A DNA stretch of 64,000 bases from Streptomyces akebiae (GCF_019599145.1 NZ_CP080647.1:2852001-2916000); one strand, 5' to 3'. Numbered from the stretch's first letter, positions 1-9,864 are shown. Numbers and translations are program-made. The notes: a model not told the origin generated them from the letters alone.

Positions 1-161
1 CACTGTGTCGTGCCTATTGCGTCGTGCTACCACACTACAAAGGGGTGGTGACACTCCGCACGTTTCCGCCTGTACGTCCCGCGTACGACGGGGCCGCGCG
101 CCCCCTTCCGGCGAGGTCACGCCGGGGATCCGGCGGGTGTCGCGGAGGGGTGTACAGCAAA

Positions 162-195
162 GGGAGCGGTCCCGATTCTCCCGGGAACCGCTCCC
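162..195 (-). terminator. rpsO terminator hairpin
   Basis: A 9-bp perfect stem (162-170 pairing with 187-195) encloses a loop that itself can fold through CCC/GGG. It lies 13 bases past the rpsO stop on the minus strand and has no clear U-tail, as is common in Streptomyces. In this genus pnp usually follows rpsO, so the hairpin may attenuate or process an rpsO-pnp transcript rather than end it. The pnp gene itself is outside the window. Bases 1-161 hold nothing else I can support. Confidence 0.6.
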
Positions 196-207
196 CTGCA
201 CGGCGTC

Positions 208-495
208 CTACTTGGCGCCCGCCGCACCGCGGCGGATGCCGAGGCGGTCGACCAGCGCACGGAAGCGCTGGATGTCCTTCTTGGCGAGGTACTGCAGCAG
301 ACGGCGACGCTGACCGACCAGGATCAGCAGACCACGGCGGGAGTGGTGGTCGTGCTTGTGGGTCTTGAGGTGCTCCGTCAGGTCGGAGATACGGCGGGAG
401 AGCATCGCGACCTGGACCTCGGGGGAGCCGGTGTCGCCCTCCTTGGTACCGAACTCGCTGATGATCTGCTTCTTCGTAGCGGCGTCGAGCGACAC
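208..495 (-). CDS. rpsO: 30S ribosomal protein S15
   Basis: This 95-residue protein is a full-length S15, the small-subunit protein that binds the central domain of 16S rRNA early in assembly. The family core is plain to see: [31 protein letters not shown], and the C-terminal RRRLLQYL and YAKKD-like segments. The start is GTG at 495, with AGGAG on the minus strand about 8 bases before it. The gene follows eccD in the same direction after a 198-base gap and ends in a hairpin at 162-195. S15 commonly represses its own mRNA through a leader structure; a small hairpin sits in the leader here (533-556). Confidence 0.98.
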   Translation of the reverse strand: MSLDAATKKQIISEFGTKEGDTGSPEVQVAMLSRRISDLTEHLKTHKHDHHSRRGLLILVGQRRRLLQYLAKKDIQRFRALVDRLGIRRGAAGAK

Positions 496-532
496 GCGAT
501 ACTCCTCTTGAGTCTCATTGATGCCACCGAGT

Positions 533-556
533 GCCCCTGGTCTTCTTCTCAGGGGG
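533..556 (-). promoter_or_regulatory. rpsO 5' leader hairpin and possible promoter
   Basis: On the minus strand a CCCCTG/CAGGGG stem with a 10-base purine-rich loop (AGAAGAAGAC) lies about 40 bases before the rpsO start codon. Further upstream, at about 628-660, TGCCAA and TAACCT sit 18 bases apart with a TG before the -10 and could be the promoter. S15 autoregulatory leaders are known in several bacterial phyla including Actinobacteria, but I cannot show that this stem is one. It could instead be a weak eccD terminator. Confidence 0.3.
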
Positions 557-693
557 GCTTACGTGACTCTGGTGACGGGATCCGTCGGGAGCTGCCTCCG
601 GAGTTCGGGGGTGCGCACACAAACGGCCGTCATTGAGGTTACCAGGCTGGAGGGCGGGCTTGGCACCCGCTCCGTACCGCCGGTCCGCTTTCC

Positions 694-2163
694 TCAGCCG
701 GTCAGGGAACGGACGGCCGTGAGGACGCCCAGCACCGCCAGACACAACGGAATCAGCGTGAGCAGCACGAAGCCCTCGGCAATGTCGAGGAAGCGGCCCC
801 AGAACGGGGACAGGCCCTTCTGCGGGACGATCAGCCCGATCGCCGCGAGCAGTGCGGCTCCGGCCGCGACGGCCACCGTCAGCCAGATGGTCCGGAGGTC
901 CAGCGCGCCCCGGTCGTCGTGCAGCACGAACTCGGTGAGAGCCCCGGTCGGCGGGTTGAGCGCGAGGCCGACGAGGAGGAGCGCGATGGCCGCGAGGCCG
1001 GCGACGAGGGCACACGCCACCTGGGAGGTGTAGCGGAAGAGCCGGGCTCGGATCAGCATGGCCAGGCCCGAGGCGAGAGCCAGGAGTTGGCCCCAGATGT
1101 CGTCCGAGAAGCCGAGGACGGCAGCGGAGGCGACGGCCACGGCGGAGGTACCGCCGACGAGACCCAGGAGCATCTCGTGACCCCGTCGGGCCTGGGCCGC
1201 GATACGTTCGGCGTCCAAGGGGTCGGTGTCCGGACCCTGGCCGGGATCCAGGTCGAAGTCCTCGTGCATGGCGGAGCGCGGCGCCGCGTAGCCGATGGGC
1301 AGACGGGCGAAACGGGCCGACAGGCCCGGCAGGAAGGCGACGAGTCCGATGGCGACCGGGGCGCACACCGAGGCGGCCTCGGTCGCGGAGGCGTCCGCGA
1401 CGATCGCCACGAAGGTGGCGAGGGTGCCCACCGCCGCTAGGAAGGCGGAGGCCACGAAGGGTGCGTCCCCACTGGGCGTGAGCGCGACGAGGGCGACGGA
1501 GGCGACCAGGACGGCCACGCAGCCCAGCATGAACTGAAGCCTGCCGGGCCCCTGACCGCCCGCCGGGCCGACGATTCCGGAACCGGCGAGGAGGAGCAGG
1601 GGCTGCGCGGCCAGCCCGAGGGCGACGGCCGCGAGGCGGTCGGCGTACACACGCGCGCGCACGGCCGCGTAGGCGACGAGGAGTACGCCGAGCCCGCCCC
1701 CGATGAGGCCGGGCAAGCCGTGCATGTCGTGGCGGACCGGATCGGCGTACCAGAGCACGAAGGCGACGAGCAGCAGGAGCAGGGCGCCGCCGATCAGTCC
1801 GGCGGCGCGCAGCAGGTCGTCGCTCCACAGGTGGCGGTCGCGAACGACCGCGGAGGCGACCGCGTCGGAGACGTCGTCGTGGACTGCCGGTGGCAGCGAC
1901 TCGGCGAAGGGGCGCAGGCTGAGCACCTCACCGTCGAGCACCCGTTCACCGGCGAGCGTGCGGGCGCCTTCGAGGACGGTGCCGTCACGCCGTACGAGGT
2001 GGTAGCCCGCCGGAGTGCCGACCGGTTGGGTCTGGCCCGTCAGACGCAGGATCTCCGGATAGACGTCGGCGATGGCGATGTCCACCGGGAGGGCGACGTC
2101 GATACGGCTGTCGGGTGCCACGACAGTGACTCGGCAGAACCCGGTCGTCGCGGTCGTACTCAC
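694..2163 (-). CDS. eccD: Type VII secretion integral membrane protein EccD
   Basis: EccD forms the central multispanning membrane part of the ESX secretion channel. The first 85 or so residues look like the ubiquitin-like YukD domain (FCRVTVVAPDSRIDVALP, then a PAGYHLVRRDG strand pair). The remainder is about eleven hydrophobic segments separated by short charged loops, matching the family in order and in length (about 489 residues). GTG codons occur at 2169 and 2163; AGGGGG at 2178-2173 is only 3 bases from the first but 9 from the second, so 2163 is preferred. It is divergent from eccC, and the 163-base gap between them must hold both promoters. The downstream gene is rpsO. Confidence 0.93.
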   Translation of the reverse strand: MSTTATTGFCRVTVVAPDSRIDVALPVDIAIADVYPEILRLTGQTQPVGTPAGYHLVRRDGTVLEGARTLAGERVLDGEVLSLRPFAESLPPAVHDDVSDAVASAVVRDRHLWSDDLLRAAGLIGGALLLLLVAFVLWYADPVRHDMHGLPGLIGGGLGVLLVAYAAVRARVYADRLAAVALGLAAQPLLLLAGSGIVGPAGGQGPGRLQFMLGCVAVLVASVALVALTPSGDAPFVASAFLAAVGTLATFVAIVADASATEAASVCAPVAIGLVAFLPGLSARFARLPIGYAAPRSAMHEDFDLDPGQGPDTDPLDAERIAAQARRGHEMLLGLVGGTSAVAVASAAVLGFSDDIWGQLLALASGLAMLIRARLFRYTSQVACALVAGLAAIALLLVGLALNPPTGALTEFVLHDDRGALDLRTIWLTVAVAAGAALLAAIGLIVPQKGLSPFWGRFLDIAEGFVLLTLIPLCLAVLGVLTAVRSLTG

Positions 2164-2326
2164 CTTCACTGACCCCCTGCTTCGCGGATGCGTACGCTGC
2201 GGGCGTCACCCTACCGGCAGGCTCCGTCAGTAGTGACAAGTAGGATCGCCGACAAGCGGAGGGCGACCGCCACCACGGGGGTGCCGGTACGAAACTGCCC
2301 GTCCGTATAGGGGGATTGATGCTCCG

Positions 2327-5300
2327 GTGAGCCAGATCGTCATCAAGCGCCCACCGCGTTCCCTTCCGCCCGAAGTGCCCTCGGATGAGCTGCGACTGGA
2401 GCCTCCTCCAGAGCTGCCGCGCGGTCAGCAGGAGGGCATGCTGATGCAGATCCTGCCGACGCTCGGCATGGGCTCGTCGGTGGTGTTCTACTTCGCGTCC
2501 CCGAACGCCCATCCGTTCATGCGGATCATGGGTGTGGTGATGCTCGTGTCGACGGCCGCAATGGTGATCGCGCAGATCGTCCGGCACCGCCGCGGTACGC
2601 AGGGGCAAATGGCCGATGTGCGCCGGGACTACCTCAAATATCTCGCGCAGACGCGGCGTACGGTCCGCAGGACGGGCTTGAAGCAGCGCGACGCGCAGCT
2701 GTATCTGCACCCATCCCCCGAGCAGTTGTGGTCGGTGGTCGCCGAGGGCAGCCGGGTGTGGGAACGCCGTGTCGGGGACGCCGACTTCGGGCAGGTACGG
2801 ATCGGCCTGGGCCCGCAGCAACTGGCCTCGCCCTTGGTGGCTCCGGACACGGCGCCCGTGGACGAGTTGGAGCCGTTGTGCGCCGGGGCCATGCAGCGGT
2901 TCCTCGCCGTGCACGGTCAGTTGGACGGGCTGCCGGTCGCGGTGTCGCTGCGCGCCTTCTATCACGTGACGATATCCGGTGAGCAGGAGAGCGCACAGGC
3001 CGCGACGCGTGCCCTGGTGGCCCAACTCACCACGCTGCACTCCCCCGACGACCTGATGGTGGCCGTCGTCGCCGCCCCGAACGCGGTGGGCCGCTGGGAC
3101 TGGACCAAGTGGCTGCCGCACAGCCAGTTGCCCGGCCAGTTCGACGGCTCGGGTACACGGCGGCTGTTCGGTGACGACCTCGGTGAGCTGGAGCAACTGC
3201 TGTCGGCCCGGCTCGAAGGCCGCCCGCGTTTCAGCCGGGACGGCCAGCCTGTCCTGGACCAGCCGCATCTCGTGATCGTTCTCGACGGCGGGATCGTGCC
3301 CCCGACCTCTGCCTTCGCGGCCGCGGAGGGCCTGCAGGGCGTGACGATCATCGAAGTGGTCCCGGGCGAGCTCGACCAGCCACGGGGCGGCCTCTCCATC
3401 GTCGTACGACCGGACCGGCTGTGGCTGGACTCGGGAGCCGGAGTCGCCTACGAGGGCACGCCCGACGGGCTGTCGCTGCCCGCCGCCGAGGCGCTCGCCC
3501 GGCAGCTGGCTCCGCTGCGCATGGGCGGCGGGGACGATGACGAACCGCTGCTCGCCAACCTGGACTTCACGGATCTGCTGGGTCTCGGCGACGCCGCATC
3601 CGTGGACGTGAGCCGTACGTGGCGGCCCCGGTCGACGCCGGAGCGCCTCCGGGTGCCGATCGGTGTCGGCGAGGACGGCCGGCCCGTGATGCTGGACCTG
3701 AAGGAGGCCGCGCAGGACGGCATGGGCCCGCACGGTCTGTGCGTGGGCGCCACCGGTTCCGGTAAGTCGGAGCTGCTGCGCACGCTGGTGCTGGGCCTCG
3801 CGGTCACGCACTCCTCGGAGACGCTGAACTTCGTCCTCGCGGACTTCAAGGGCGGCGCCACCTTCGCCGGCATGTCGCAGATGCCGCACGTCGCCGCCGT
3901 CATCACCAACCTCTCCGACGACCTGACCCTCGTCGACCGCATGGGCGACGCGATTCGCGGCGAACTCCAGCGCCGCCAGGAGCTGCTGCGCTCGGCGGGC
4001 AACTACGCCAACATCCACGACTACGAGAAGGCGCGGGCCGCCGGTGCGCCGCTGGAGCCGCTGGCCTCGCTCGTCCTCGTGATCGACGAGTTCAGCGAAC
4101 TCCTCACGGCGAAGCCGGACTTCATCGACATGTTCATCCAGATCGGCCGCATCGGCCGCTCCTTGGGTGTGCATCTGCTGCTCGCCTCGCAGCGCCTGGA
4201 GGAGGGTCGGCTGCGCGGCCTGGACACCTATCTCTCGTACCGGATCGGCCTGCGTACGTTCTCGGCCGCCGAGTCGCGCGCGGCACTGGGCGTGCCGGAC
4301 GCGTACCACCTGCCGTCCGTGCCCGGTTCCGGGTATCTGAAGTTCGGTACGGACGAGATGACCCGCTTCAAGGCGGCGTACGTCTCGGGCACGTACCGCG
4401 CGGGCGGCCCCGAGGTCTCCCGGGACCGGCTGCCGATCGAGCGCAGGCCTGCGCTGTTCACGGCGACGCCGGTGCCGGTGGTCTACGCGGCTCCGGACCC
4501 GGCGCAGGCACAGGCCCCCTCTCGGCAGGAGGACGACGCGCTGGCCGACACCGTGCTGGACGTCGTCGTGCAGCGGCTGGAGGGGCAGGGTGTGCCCGCC
4601 CATCAGGTGTGGCTGCCGCCGCTGGATCAGGCGCCGACGCTGGATCAGTTGCTGCCGCCGCTGGCCACGACCACCGAACGCGGCCTGCAGGCCGCCGGGT
4701 TCACGCGGCTGGGCGGCCTGGCCGTCCCCCTCGGCCTGATCGACAAACCGTTCGAGCAGAAGCGCGAGGTGCTGTACCGGGACTTCTCGGGCGCGGCGGG
4801 CCACATGATGGTGGTGGGCGGCCCGCAGTCCGGCAAGTCCACACTCCTGCGCACGCTGGTCGCGTCCTTCGCGCTGACCCACACGCCGCACGAGGTGCAG
4901 TTCTACTGCCTGGACTTCGGTGGCGGCGGCCTGTCGTCCCTGTCGGACCTGCCGCATGTCGGCGGAGTCGCCTCCCGCCTGGACCCCGAGCGGGTCCGCC
5001 GTACGGTCGCGGAGGTGGCGGGGATCCTCAACCGCCGCGAGCAGTTCTTCCGCGCGAACGGCATCGACTCGATCGGCACGTACCGTCGACGGCGCGCTGC
5101 CGGCGAGCTGCCCGGTGAGGCCTGGGGCGACGTGTTCCTGGTTGTCGACGGTTGGGGAAACTTCAAGGGCGACTACGACGCTCTGGAGGGTGTCGTCAAC
5201 GACATCGCGGGCCGCGGTCTCGGCTACGGCATCCACATCGTCCTCTCCGCCTCGCGTTACATGGAGGTACGGTCCGCGCTCAAGGACCAGATCCTGGGCC

Positions 5301-6286
5301 GACTGGAACTGCGTCTCGGTGACGTCATGGACTCCGAGTTCGACCGCAGGGTCGCGGCGAACGTGCCGGCGGGTGTACCAGGGCGTGGCCAGGTCCCGGA
5401 GAAGCTGCACTTCATGACGGCATTGCCGCGTATCGACTCCTCGTCGGACGCGGACGGTCTGTCGGACGCCACAGCCCAGCTGGTGCAGGCGGTCAAGGGC
5501 AACTGGCAGGGCCCTGCGGCCCCGACGGTCCGCCTGCTGCCCCGCAGGCTGCCGGCCGACCAACTGCCCAAGGGCTTCGAGTTCCCGCAGCACGGCATCG
5601 CGATCGGCATCGACGAAGCCAACCTCGAACCGGTCTTCATCGACTTCGACACGGACCCCTTCTTCCTGATCTTCGGGGAGAGCGAGTCGGGAAAGACGAA
5701 CCTGCTGCGCCTGATCGCGAAGCAGATCGCCGAGCGTTATACGCCCTCGGAGGCCCGGATCGTCGTCGGCGACTACCGTCGCACGATGCTGGAGACGGTC
5801 TCCGAGGAACATTTGCTGGAGTACGCGCCGATGGCGTCCGCGATGGACGTCCACATGGACGCCATCCGGCAGTTCATGGAGATGCGCGCGCCCAAGCCCG
5901 ACATCACGCCGCAACAGCTGCGCGACCGCAGCTGGTGGAACGGCCCGCAGCTGTTCATCATCGTCGACGACTACGAACTGGTCGCCACGAACTCCGGGAA
6001 CCCGCTGTCGGCCCTCGTCGAGCATCTGCCCTTCGCGCGTGACGTGGGCGTCAAGTTCATCATCGCCCGCAACGCTGCGGGAGCCTCGCGTTCCATGTAC
6101 GAGTCGTTCATGCAGCGGGTCAAGGAGCTCGGCGCACAGGGTGTGGTGCTGTCCGGCGACCCGATGGAGGGCGACATCCTCGGTAACGTCCGGGCGCGGC
6201 CCATGCCACCCGGACGTGGCACATTCGTGTCACGCAAGCGCGGGGCCCCACTTATCCAGGTGGGCTTGCTTCCGCAACGCCATTAG
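2327..6286 (+). CDS. eccC: Type VII secretion FtsK/SpoIIIE ATPase EccC
   Basis: EccC is the motor ATPase of ESX systems and binds substrate C-terminal signals. At 1319 residues it is the single-chain form with EccCa and EccCb fused. Two membrane segments lie at about residues 45-85. Three FtsK-like domains follow, with P-loops GATGSGKS (about residue 475), GGPQSGKST (about 830) and GESESGKTN (about 1117). The first has a matching VLVIDEFSELL Walker B. The start is GTG at 2327, preceded by AGGGGG at 2309-2314. It is the only eccC in the window, so both mycosins and all WXG-type proteins here presumably depend on it. It leads a plus-strand series running to about 9793. Confidence 0.96.
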   Translation: MSQIVIKRPPRSLPPEVPSDELRLEPPPELPRGQQEGMLMQILPTLGMGSSVVFYFASPNAHPFMRIMGVVMLVSTAAMVIAQIVRHRRGTQGQMADVRRDYLKYLAQTRRTVRRTGLKQRDAQLYLHPSPEQLWSVVAEGSRVWERRVGDADFGQVRIGLGPQQLASPLVAPDTAPVDELEPLCAGAMQRFLAVHGQLDGLPVAVSLRAFYHVTISGEQESAQAATRALVAQLTTLHSPDDLMVAVVAAPNAVGRWDWTKWLPHSQLPGQFDGSGTRRLFGDDLGELEQLLSARLEGRPRFSRDGQPVLDQPHLVIVLDGGIVPPTSAFAAAEGLQGVTIIEVVPGELDQPRGGLSIVVRPDRLWLDSGAGVAYEGTPDGLSLPAAEALARQLAPLRMGGGDDDEPLLANLDFTDLLGLGDAASVDVSRTWRPRSTPERLRVPIGVGEDGRPVMLDLKEAAQDGMGPHGLCVGATGSGKSELLRTLVLGLAVTHSSETLNFVLADFKGGATFAGMSQMPHVAAVITNLSDDLTLVDRMGDAIRGELQRRQELLRSAGNYANIHDYEKARAAGAPLEPLASLVLVIDEFSELLTAKPDFIDMFIQIGRIGRSLGVHLLLASQRLEEGRLRGLDTYLSYRIGLRTFSAAESRAALGVPDAYHLPSVPGSGYLKFGTDEMTRFKAAYVSGTYRAGGPEVSRDRLPIERRPALFTATPVPVVYAAPDPAQAQAPSRQEDDALADTVLDVVVQRLEGQGVPAHQVWLPPLDQAPTLDQLLPPLATTTERGLQAAGFTRLGGLAVPLGLIDKPFEQKREVLYRDFSGAAGHMMVVGGPQSGKSTLLRTLVASFALTHTPHEVQFYCLDFGGGGLSSLSDLPHVGGVASRLDPERVRRTVAEVAGILNRREQFFRANGIDSIGTYRRRRAAGELPGEAWGDVFLVVDGWGNFKGDYDALEGVVNDIAGRGLGYGIHIVLSASRYMEVRSALKDQILGRLELRLGDVMDSEFDRRVAANVPAGVPGRGQVPEKLHFMTALPRIDSSSDADGLSDATAQLVQAVKGNWQGPAAPTVRLLPRRLPADQLPKGFEFPQHGIAIGIDEANLEPVFIDFDTDPFFLIFGESESGKTNLLRLIAKQIAERYTPSEARIVVGDYRRTMLETVSEEHLLEYAPMASAMDVHMDAIRQFMEMRAPKPDITPQQLRDRSWWNGPQLFIIVDDYELVATNSGNPLSALVEHLPFARDVGVKFIIARNAAGASRSMYESFMQRVKELGAQGVVLSGDPMEGDILGNVRARPMPPGRGTFVSRKRGAPLIQVGLLPQRH

Positions 6287-6336
6287 AGTGATGGACCAAG
6301 TCTTGATGGTCATAGGTGAACGGGGAGGCGGCTGAC

Positions 6337-6855
6337 GTGAGTTCGGACGGGGGCGGCAGCGGTGGAGGGGGCGCGCCCGACACCGGCAAGTCCTTCGACA
6401 GCTTGTACGGCGTGAACCCTCAGATGGCGCTGGACATCCAGCACGACGCCATGAAGAGCTTCAAGAAGCGCGTCGACAACCTTCTGATCGAGCTCGGCAA
6501 GTCCGAGGCCTCCCCCGACAAGGTCGGCCAGGACCGTCTCTCCCGCACCCAGCTCGGCTCAGCCGAGTTCAAGGAAGCGCAGTTCCTCTACGAGTCGTAC
6601 GCCATCGTCCATGACGAGTTGGAGAACCTCTCGAAGGCGCTCAGCGCCCAGATCGAGGGGGTGGGACTGGCTGTGCACGCGTCCCGGGTGGGCTTCGAGA
6701 ACCTCGACGAGGACATCAAGGCGCGGATGCAGGAGGTCAACGCGGAAGTCGACAAGTACTACGACGTGGACCGGGATCCGTACGCGCAGCGCCAGGGCGA
6801 GCAGCAACAAGGCGAGCCGGTCGCGGAGGTCACCGACGCCGAGAAGGGCCTGTGA
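6337..6855 (+). CDS. Helical ESX-locus protein, possible secreted partner
   Basis: This 172-residue protein has a Gly/Ser-rich start and then about 130 residues predicted to be mostly alpha-helical. It contains no tryptophan, so it is not a classic WXG100 protein. Near its end is YYDVD, which fits the YxxxD/E signal known from mycobacterial type VII substrates, here at the end of a helix pair (seen; role inferred). The start is GTG at 6337 with GGGGAGG 8 bases before it; an upstream in-frame GTG at 6316 lacks a ribosome site. It begins 50 bases after eccC, and its stop overlaps the next start as TGATG-type coupling. A role as an EspC-like partner or chaperone of the next protein is plausible but unproven. 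Confidence 0.75.
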   Translation: MSSDGGGSGGGGAPDTGKSFDSLYGVNPQMALDIQHDAMKSFKKRVDNLLIELGKSEASPDKVGQDRLSRTQLGSAEFKEAQFLYESYAIVHDELENLSKALSAQIEGVGLAVHASRVGFENLDEDIKARMQEVNAEVDKYYDVDRDPYAQRQGEQQQGEPVAEVTDAEKGL

Positions 6856-8381
6856 TGAGCGAGCAGCCCAAGCGGAACCAACCCCAGCCCCAGCACACCG
6901 ACTTCGAGTCCATGACCCACCCTCAACTCGTGGCCATGCTCGAGTCCGCCAACGCCGAGAGCGCCTACGACCTCGCCGCCAAGCTCTCCAAGGCCGCCTC
7001 GACGATCACCAAGATCGGCGACGACCTCATGACGTACGTCAAGGGACTGGAGTGGCAGGGCGAGGCCGGCGACACCTTCCGCGAGTGGGGCGGGCAGACG
7101 GCGAGCGCCACGCTCCACCTCGGTGAGTACGCCGAGGTGGCGTCCCGGTGGATGGGCGTCGTGTCCCAGGCAATCGCGGAGGCGAAGGCCGTCATGCCGG
7201 ACACCTCCGAGACCACGGCCGCGCAGGCGGACCTCCGGACCGCGGAGAAGTCCCTCGCGGCAGCCAAGGAGCCGGGCGCGCGCAACGACCCCGACGCCCG
7301 CAAGCTGGCCCAGACCGCCCAGTCCGACGCGACGGCTGCGCAGGGGCGGATCGACGCGGCTCGGTATGAAGCCGTCCAGCAGATGCGGAAGCTGGCGCAG
7401 ACTTATCAGCAGTCGGCTGCGCAGGTTAATGGGGTGGAGCCGCCTACGTTTGTGCCGCCAGCAGAACAATTGGGCCATGACGAGTGGCGGCAACCCAACG
7501 AGTACATCGCCGTCACGGCGTCTGGTGCTTCAACAGCGGGAACATCCGCTTCCCCTTACAGCGATGGCCGCAACCACAGCGGCAGCGGCCCTCAGACAGA
7601 ACCTAGTCGAGTCGAGTCGAAGCAGGGTACAGATCAGGTCAGTCGTTCCCAGCCGGTCTCCATGGGAATCGACGGTTTGGCCACACTCCCGGAGAGCCCG
7701 AACCACGGTTTGACACCCCCCGTTTCCAACGGAATCACGCCTCGTCCCGAAACGCCATCTCAGATACCGCCAGGAGCAATTCCGCCGTCGTTCAACGGTG
7801 GTGGAAGTGGACCGGGACAGACCACCCCTGGACGGCTTCCCTCGGTCGCACGTTCTCCGCTGCTTCCGGGACAGGGAACAGGCAACGGCGGAGTGGCCCG
7901 CATGCCGCGTGAGAGCGGAATCATGGGAGGACGCCCCGTCACTCCCACGTCCGGCCGATTGGGGGGCATCCCGCGGGGCACGGTCATTGGCGGAGAGAGC
8001 ACCCAAGGGCGTACACCCATGGGGCGTGGCATTGCCCAAGGGATGCCGGGCGGCACTGGTACGAACGCCAGCCAAAGCAGTGCGACTGGAGGCCGGCGTA
8101 TGGCCTCCGAGGCGGGCGGCGTCGCAGGTCGTCCCGCTCAAGCCGGCCGCACGTCGAGCCGCCCTTTCACACCAGGGGGAGCCGGGCTGCTCCGTCCGGG
8201 CAACATGCCGGACGGAGCAAGGGCATCGGCGCAGACTCGCGGTGATGCAACGCCCACCTCCCGCAACGCAACGCCCTCACAGCGGAATCAGCGGGACAGG
8301 GAACGACCTGGCTACCTCTCTGAGGAAGAGCAGACGTGGCAGCAGAACCACCGTCGGGCTCTGCCGCCAGTAGTGGACTGA
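6855..8381 (+). CDS. WXG/PPE-like type VII protein with Gly/Pro-rich tail
   Basis: This 508-residue protein has an N-terminal helical domain of about 190 residues containing WQGEAGDTF, a WXG turn between two helices, and a second long helix rich in AEA/ARY repeats. From about residue 200 it becomes a low-complexity Gly/Pro/Ser/Thr/Arg tail. That build, helical secretion domain plus disordered tail, resembles PPE-type and other large ESX substrates. The ATG at 6855 overlaps the previous stop. Codon use changes sharply near 7400-7450: the first part is strongly GC3-biased, the tail uses many A/T-ending codons (ACT, TAT, GTT, AAT, CAA, TTG). This suggests that the C-terminal part was exchanged by recombination. 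Function is unknown. Confidence 0.75.
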   Translation: MSEQPKRNQPQPQHTDFESMTHPQLVAMLESANAESAYDLAAKLSKAASTITKIGDDLMTYVKGLEWQGEAGDTFREWGGQTASATLHLGEYAEVASRWMGVVSQAIAEAKAVMPDTSETTAAQADLRTAEKSLAAAKEPGARNDPDARKLAQTAQSDATAAQGRIDAARYEAVQQMRKLAQTYQQSAAQVNGVEPPTFVPPAEQLGHDEWRQPNEYIAVTASGASTAGTSASPYSDGRNHSGSGPQTEPSRVESKQGTDQVSRSQPVSMGIDGLATLPESPNHGLTPPVSNGITPRPETPSQIPPGAIPPSFNGGGSGPGQTTPGRLPSVARSPLLPGQGTGNGGVARMPRESGIMGGRPVTPTSGRLGGIPRGTVIGGESTQGRTPMGRGIAQGMPGGTGTNASQSSATGGRRMASEAGGVAGRPAQAGRTSSRPFTPGGAGLLRPGNMPDGARASAQTRGDATPTSRNATPSQRNQRDRERPGYLSEEEQTWQQNHRRALPPVVD

Positions 8382-8413
8382 CTTCCCGCCCCGTCAACGA
8401 CTCAGGAAGGCAC

Positions 8414-9793
8414 ATGGGATTCAGCAGTATGCGAACACGGCGGCCCGTATCAGTGGTGTCGGTTTCTCTTGGCCTACTGCTGGTAGGTGTTGCCGCGACT
8501 CCTGCCCATGCCGAGTCGGTTCGGGCCAAGCAATGGCACCTGGATGCCATGCACGCCGAAGAGATGTGGAATGTCAGCACGGGTCGTGGCATCACAGTCG
8601 CCGTCATCGACTCGGGAGTCGATGATTCTCTGGCCGACCTAAAGGGTCAGGTCCTCGATGGCAAGGACTTTTCCAAACAGTCTGGCGACGAACACACCGA
8701 TCTCGCCAACCACGGAACAGGTATCGCTGCGCTCATCGCAGCCACTGGCGCGCGAGGGGCCCAGAATGGCTCCTACGGACTGGCTCCAGGAGCCAAGATC
8801 CTGCCTATCCGCATGCGCTACGCCACCGAGGACTTCGGTCAAGTCGACAGCAATGCCGAGTACTCCCGCGTGCTGACCCAGGCAATTCGTTACGCGGCAG
8901 ACACCCCGGCTCAGATCATCAATATCTCGATGGCCAGCGCCAACTCGTCCGGGCAGCAGGACGTCGGAACACCGGAACTCTCCGCCGCCGTGAAGTACGC
9001 GCTCAACAAAGGAAAATTGATCTTTGCCGCTGCGGGAAACACCGGGGACACGTCGAATCGAATAGAGTATCCGGCCGCAACGCCCGGCGTTGTCGGAGTC
9101 GCAGCGATCAACGAAGAGATCGAGCGGACGTCAAAATCTCAGTGGGGTCCACAAATCGATGTTGCGGCGCCAGGCGAGAAGATGGTCTCCGCATGTAGTG
9201 GCGGAACCCAGGTGTGCACGGGTGACGGCACCAGTGGCGCCACCGCCATCGCCTCCGCATCTGCCGCCCTCATCTGGTCGAAGCACCCGACCTGGACGAA
9301 CAACCAGGTCCTGCGTGTCCTGATCAACACAATGAAGGGCAACGAGAAGAAGTGGACCTGGAACAACGCCATCGGTTACGGCATTGTCCGTCCACGTATC
9401 GCACTGAAGAACCCGGGCGACCCAGGTCCGGCCGATGAGTATCCGCTGCCGGACCTGGCTGCGGCAGCGTCACCGTCACCGTCTCCCGAACCCTCGAAAT
9501 CCGGCGGCTCCTCCAGCAATGACAAGAAGGACGACGAACCCACCGCGGCAGCGCCCCCCGCGGACGAGAGCAACCCGGCTCTGTGGATCGCCCTTGGCGT
9601 AGGGGCCGCGGCGCTCCTCGGTACAGCGGTCGCCGTGCCCGTGATTCGCGCGCGACGCCGACGTCCCGCTCCTCTCACCGTCCCCCCGCTTCCCATGTAC
9701 GCACCACAGCACCACTACCCACCCGCCAGCCCAAGACAGAGTCATGGCACCGGTTCGCCGCCGGAGGGCCCGCCGAGTACGGGACAGCATTGA
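8414..9793 (+). CDS. mycP: Mycosin-like S8 serine protease (first copy)
   Basis: Mycosins are membrane-anchored subtilases that stabilise the ESX channel and trim substrates outside the membrane. The chain has a signal peptide (residues 1 to about 33, ending TPAHA), then the catalytic triad: Asp66 in VAVIDSGVD, His100 in NHGTGIA, Ser274 in GDGTSGATA. The oxyanion Asn is in AAAGNTG. A Ser/Pro/Glu-rich stalk leads to one transmembrane helix near residues 393-415 and a basic tail. The start is ATG 8414 with AGGAAGG just before. Codon use is more AT-ending than in the second mycosin (18249-19487), so it probably arrived with the tail of the preceding gene. Its stop overlaps a 23-codon reading frame. 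Confidence 0.93.
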   Translation: MGFSSMRTRRPVSVVSVSLGLLLVGVAATPAHAESVRAKQWHLDAMHAEEMWNVSTGRGITVAVIDSGVDDSLADLKGQVLDGKDFSKQSGDEHTDLANHGTGIAALIAATGARGAQNGSYGLAPGAKILPIRMRYATEDFGQVDSNAEYSRVLTQAIRYAADTPAQIINISMASANSSGQQDVGTPELSAAVKYALNKGKLIFAAAGNTGDTSNRIEYPAATPGVVGVAAINEEIERTSKSQWGPQIDVAAPGEKMVSACSGGTQVCTGDGTSGATAIASASAALIWSKHPTWTNNQVLRVLINTMKGNEKKWTWNNAIGYGIVRPRIALKNPGDPGPADEYPLPDLAAAASPSPSPEPSKSGGSSSNDKKDDEPTAAAPPADESNPALWIALGVGAAALLGTAVAVPVIRARRRRPAPLTVPPLPMYAPQHHYPPASPRQSHGTGSPPEGPPSTGQH

Positions 9794-9864
9794 TGAGCAT
9801 GCCGAGCACCGGCGGCCTGATAGTCAGCGAGTACCACGAGGAAATCGGTAATGTCGTTCGATGA
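9793..9864 (+). CDS. 23-codon coupled mini-ORF, possibly an ESX-gene remnant
   Basis: ATG at 9793 overlaps the mycosin stop (TGATG) and reads MSMPSTGGLIVSEYHEEIGN plus three residues before a stop at 9862-9864, which overlaps the next start at 9851. The start MS(x)PSTGGLIV resembles the beginning of small ESX proteins, so this may be the joined ends of a deleted gene. It could equally be a chance frame that only couples translation. Nothing else supports it. Confidence 0.3.
   Translation: MSMPSTGGLIVSEYHEEIGNVVR

Noticed and set aside
2170..2326. Defined promoters for eccD and eccC
   Set aside because: TAGGAT (2241) and TTGTCA/TAGGGT pairs are present, but spacing is poor (20 bases or no -35), so no promoter is called with confidence.
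1985..6025. A 1346-codon open frame antisense to eccC
   Set aside because: It mirrors the codon bias of eccC, has Arg/His/Gln-rich unnatural composition and no domains; a shadow frame typical of high-GC DNA.
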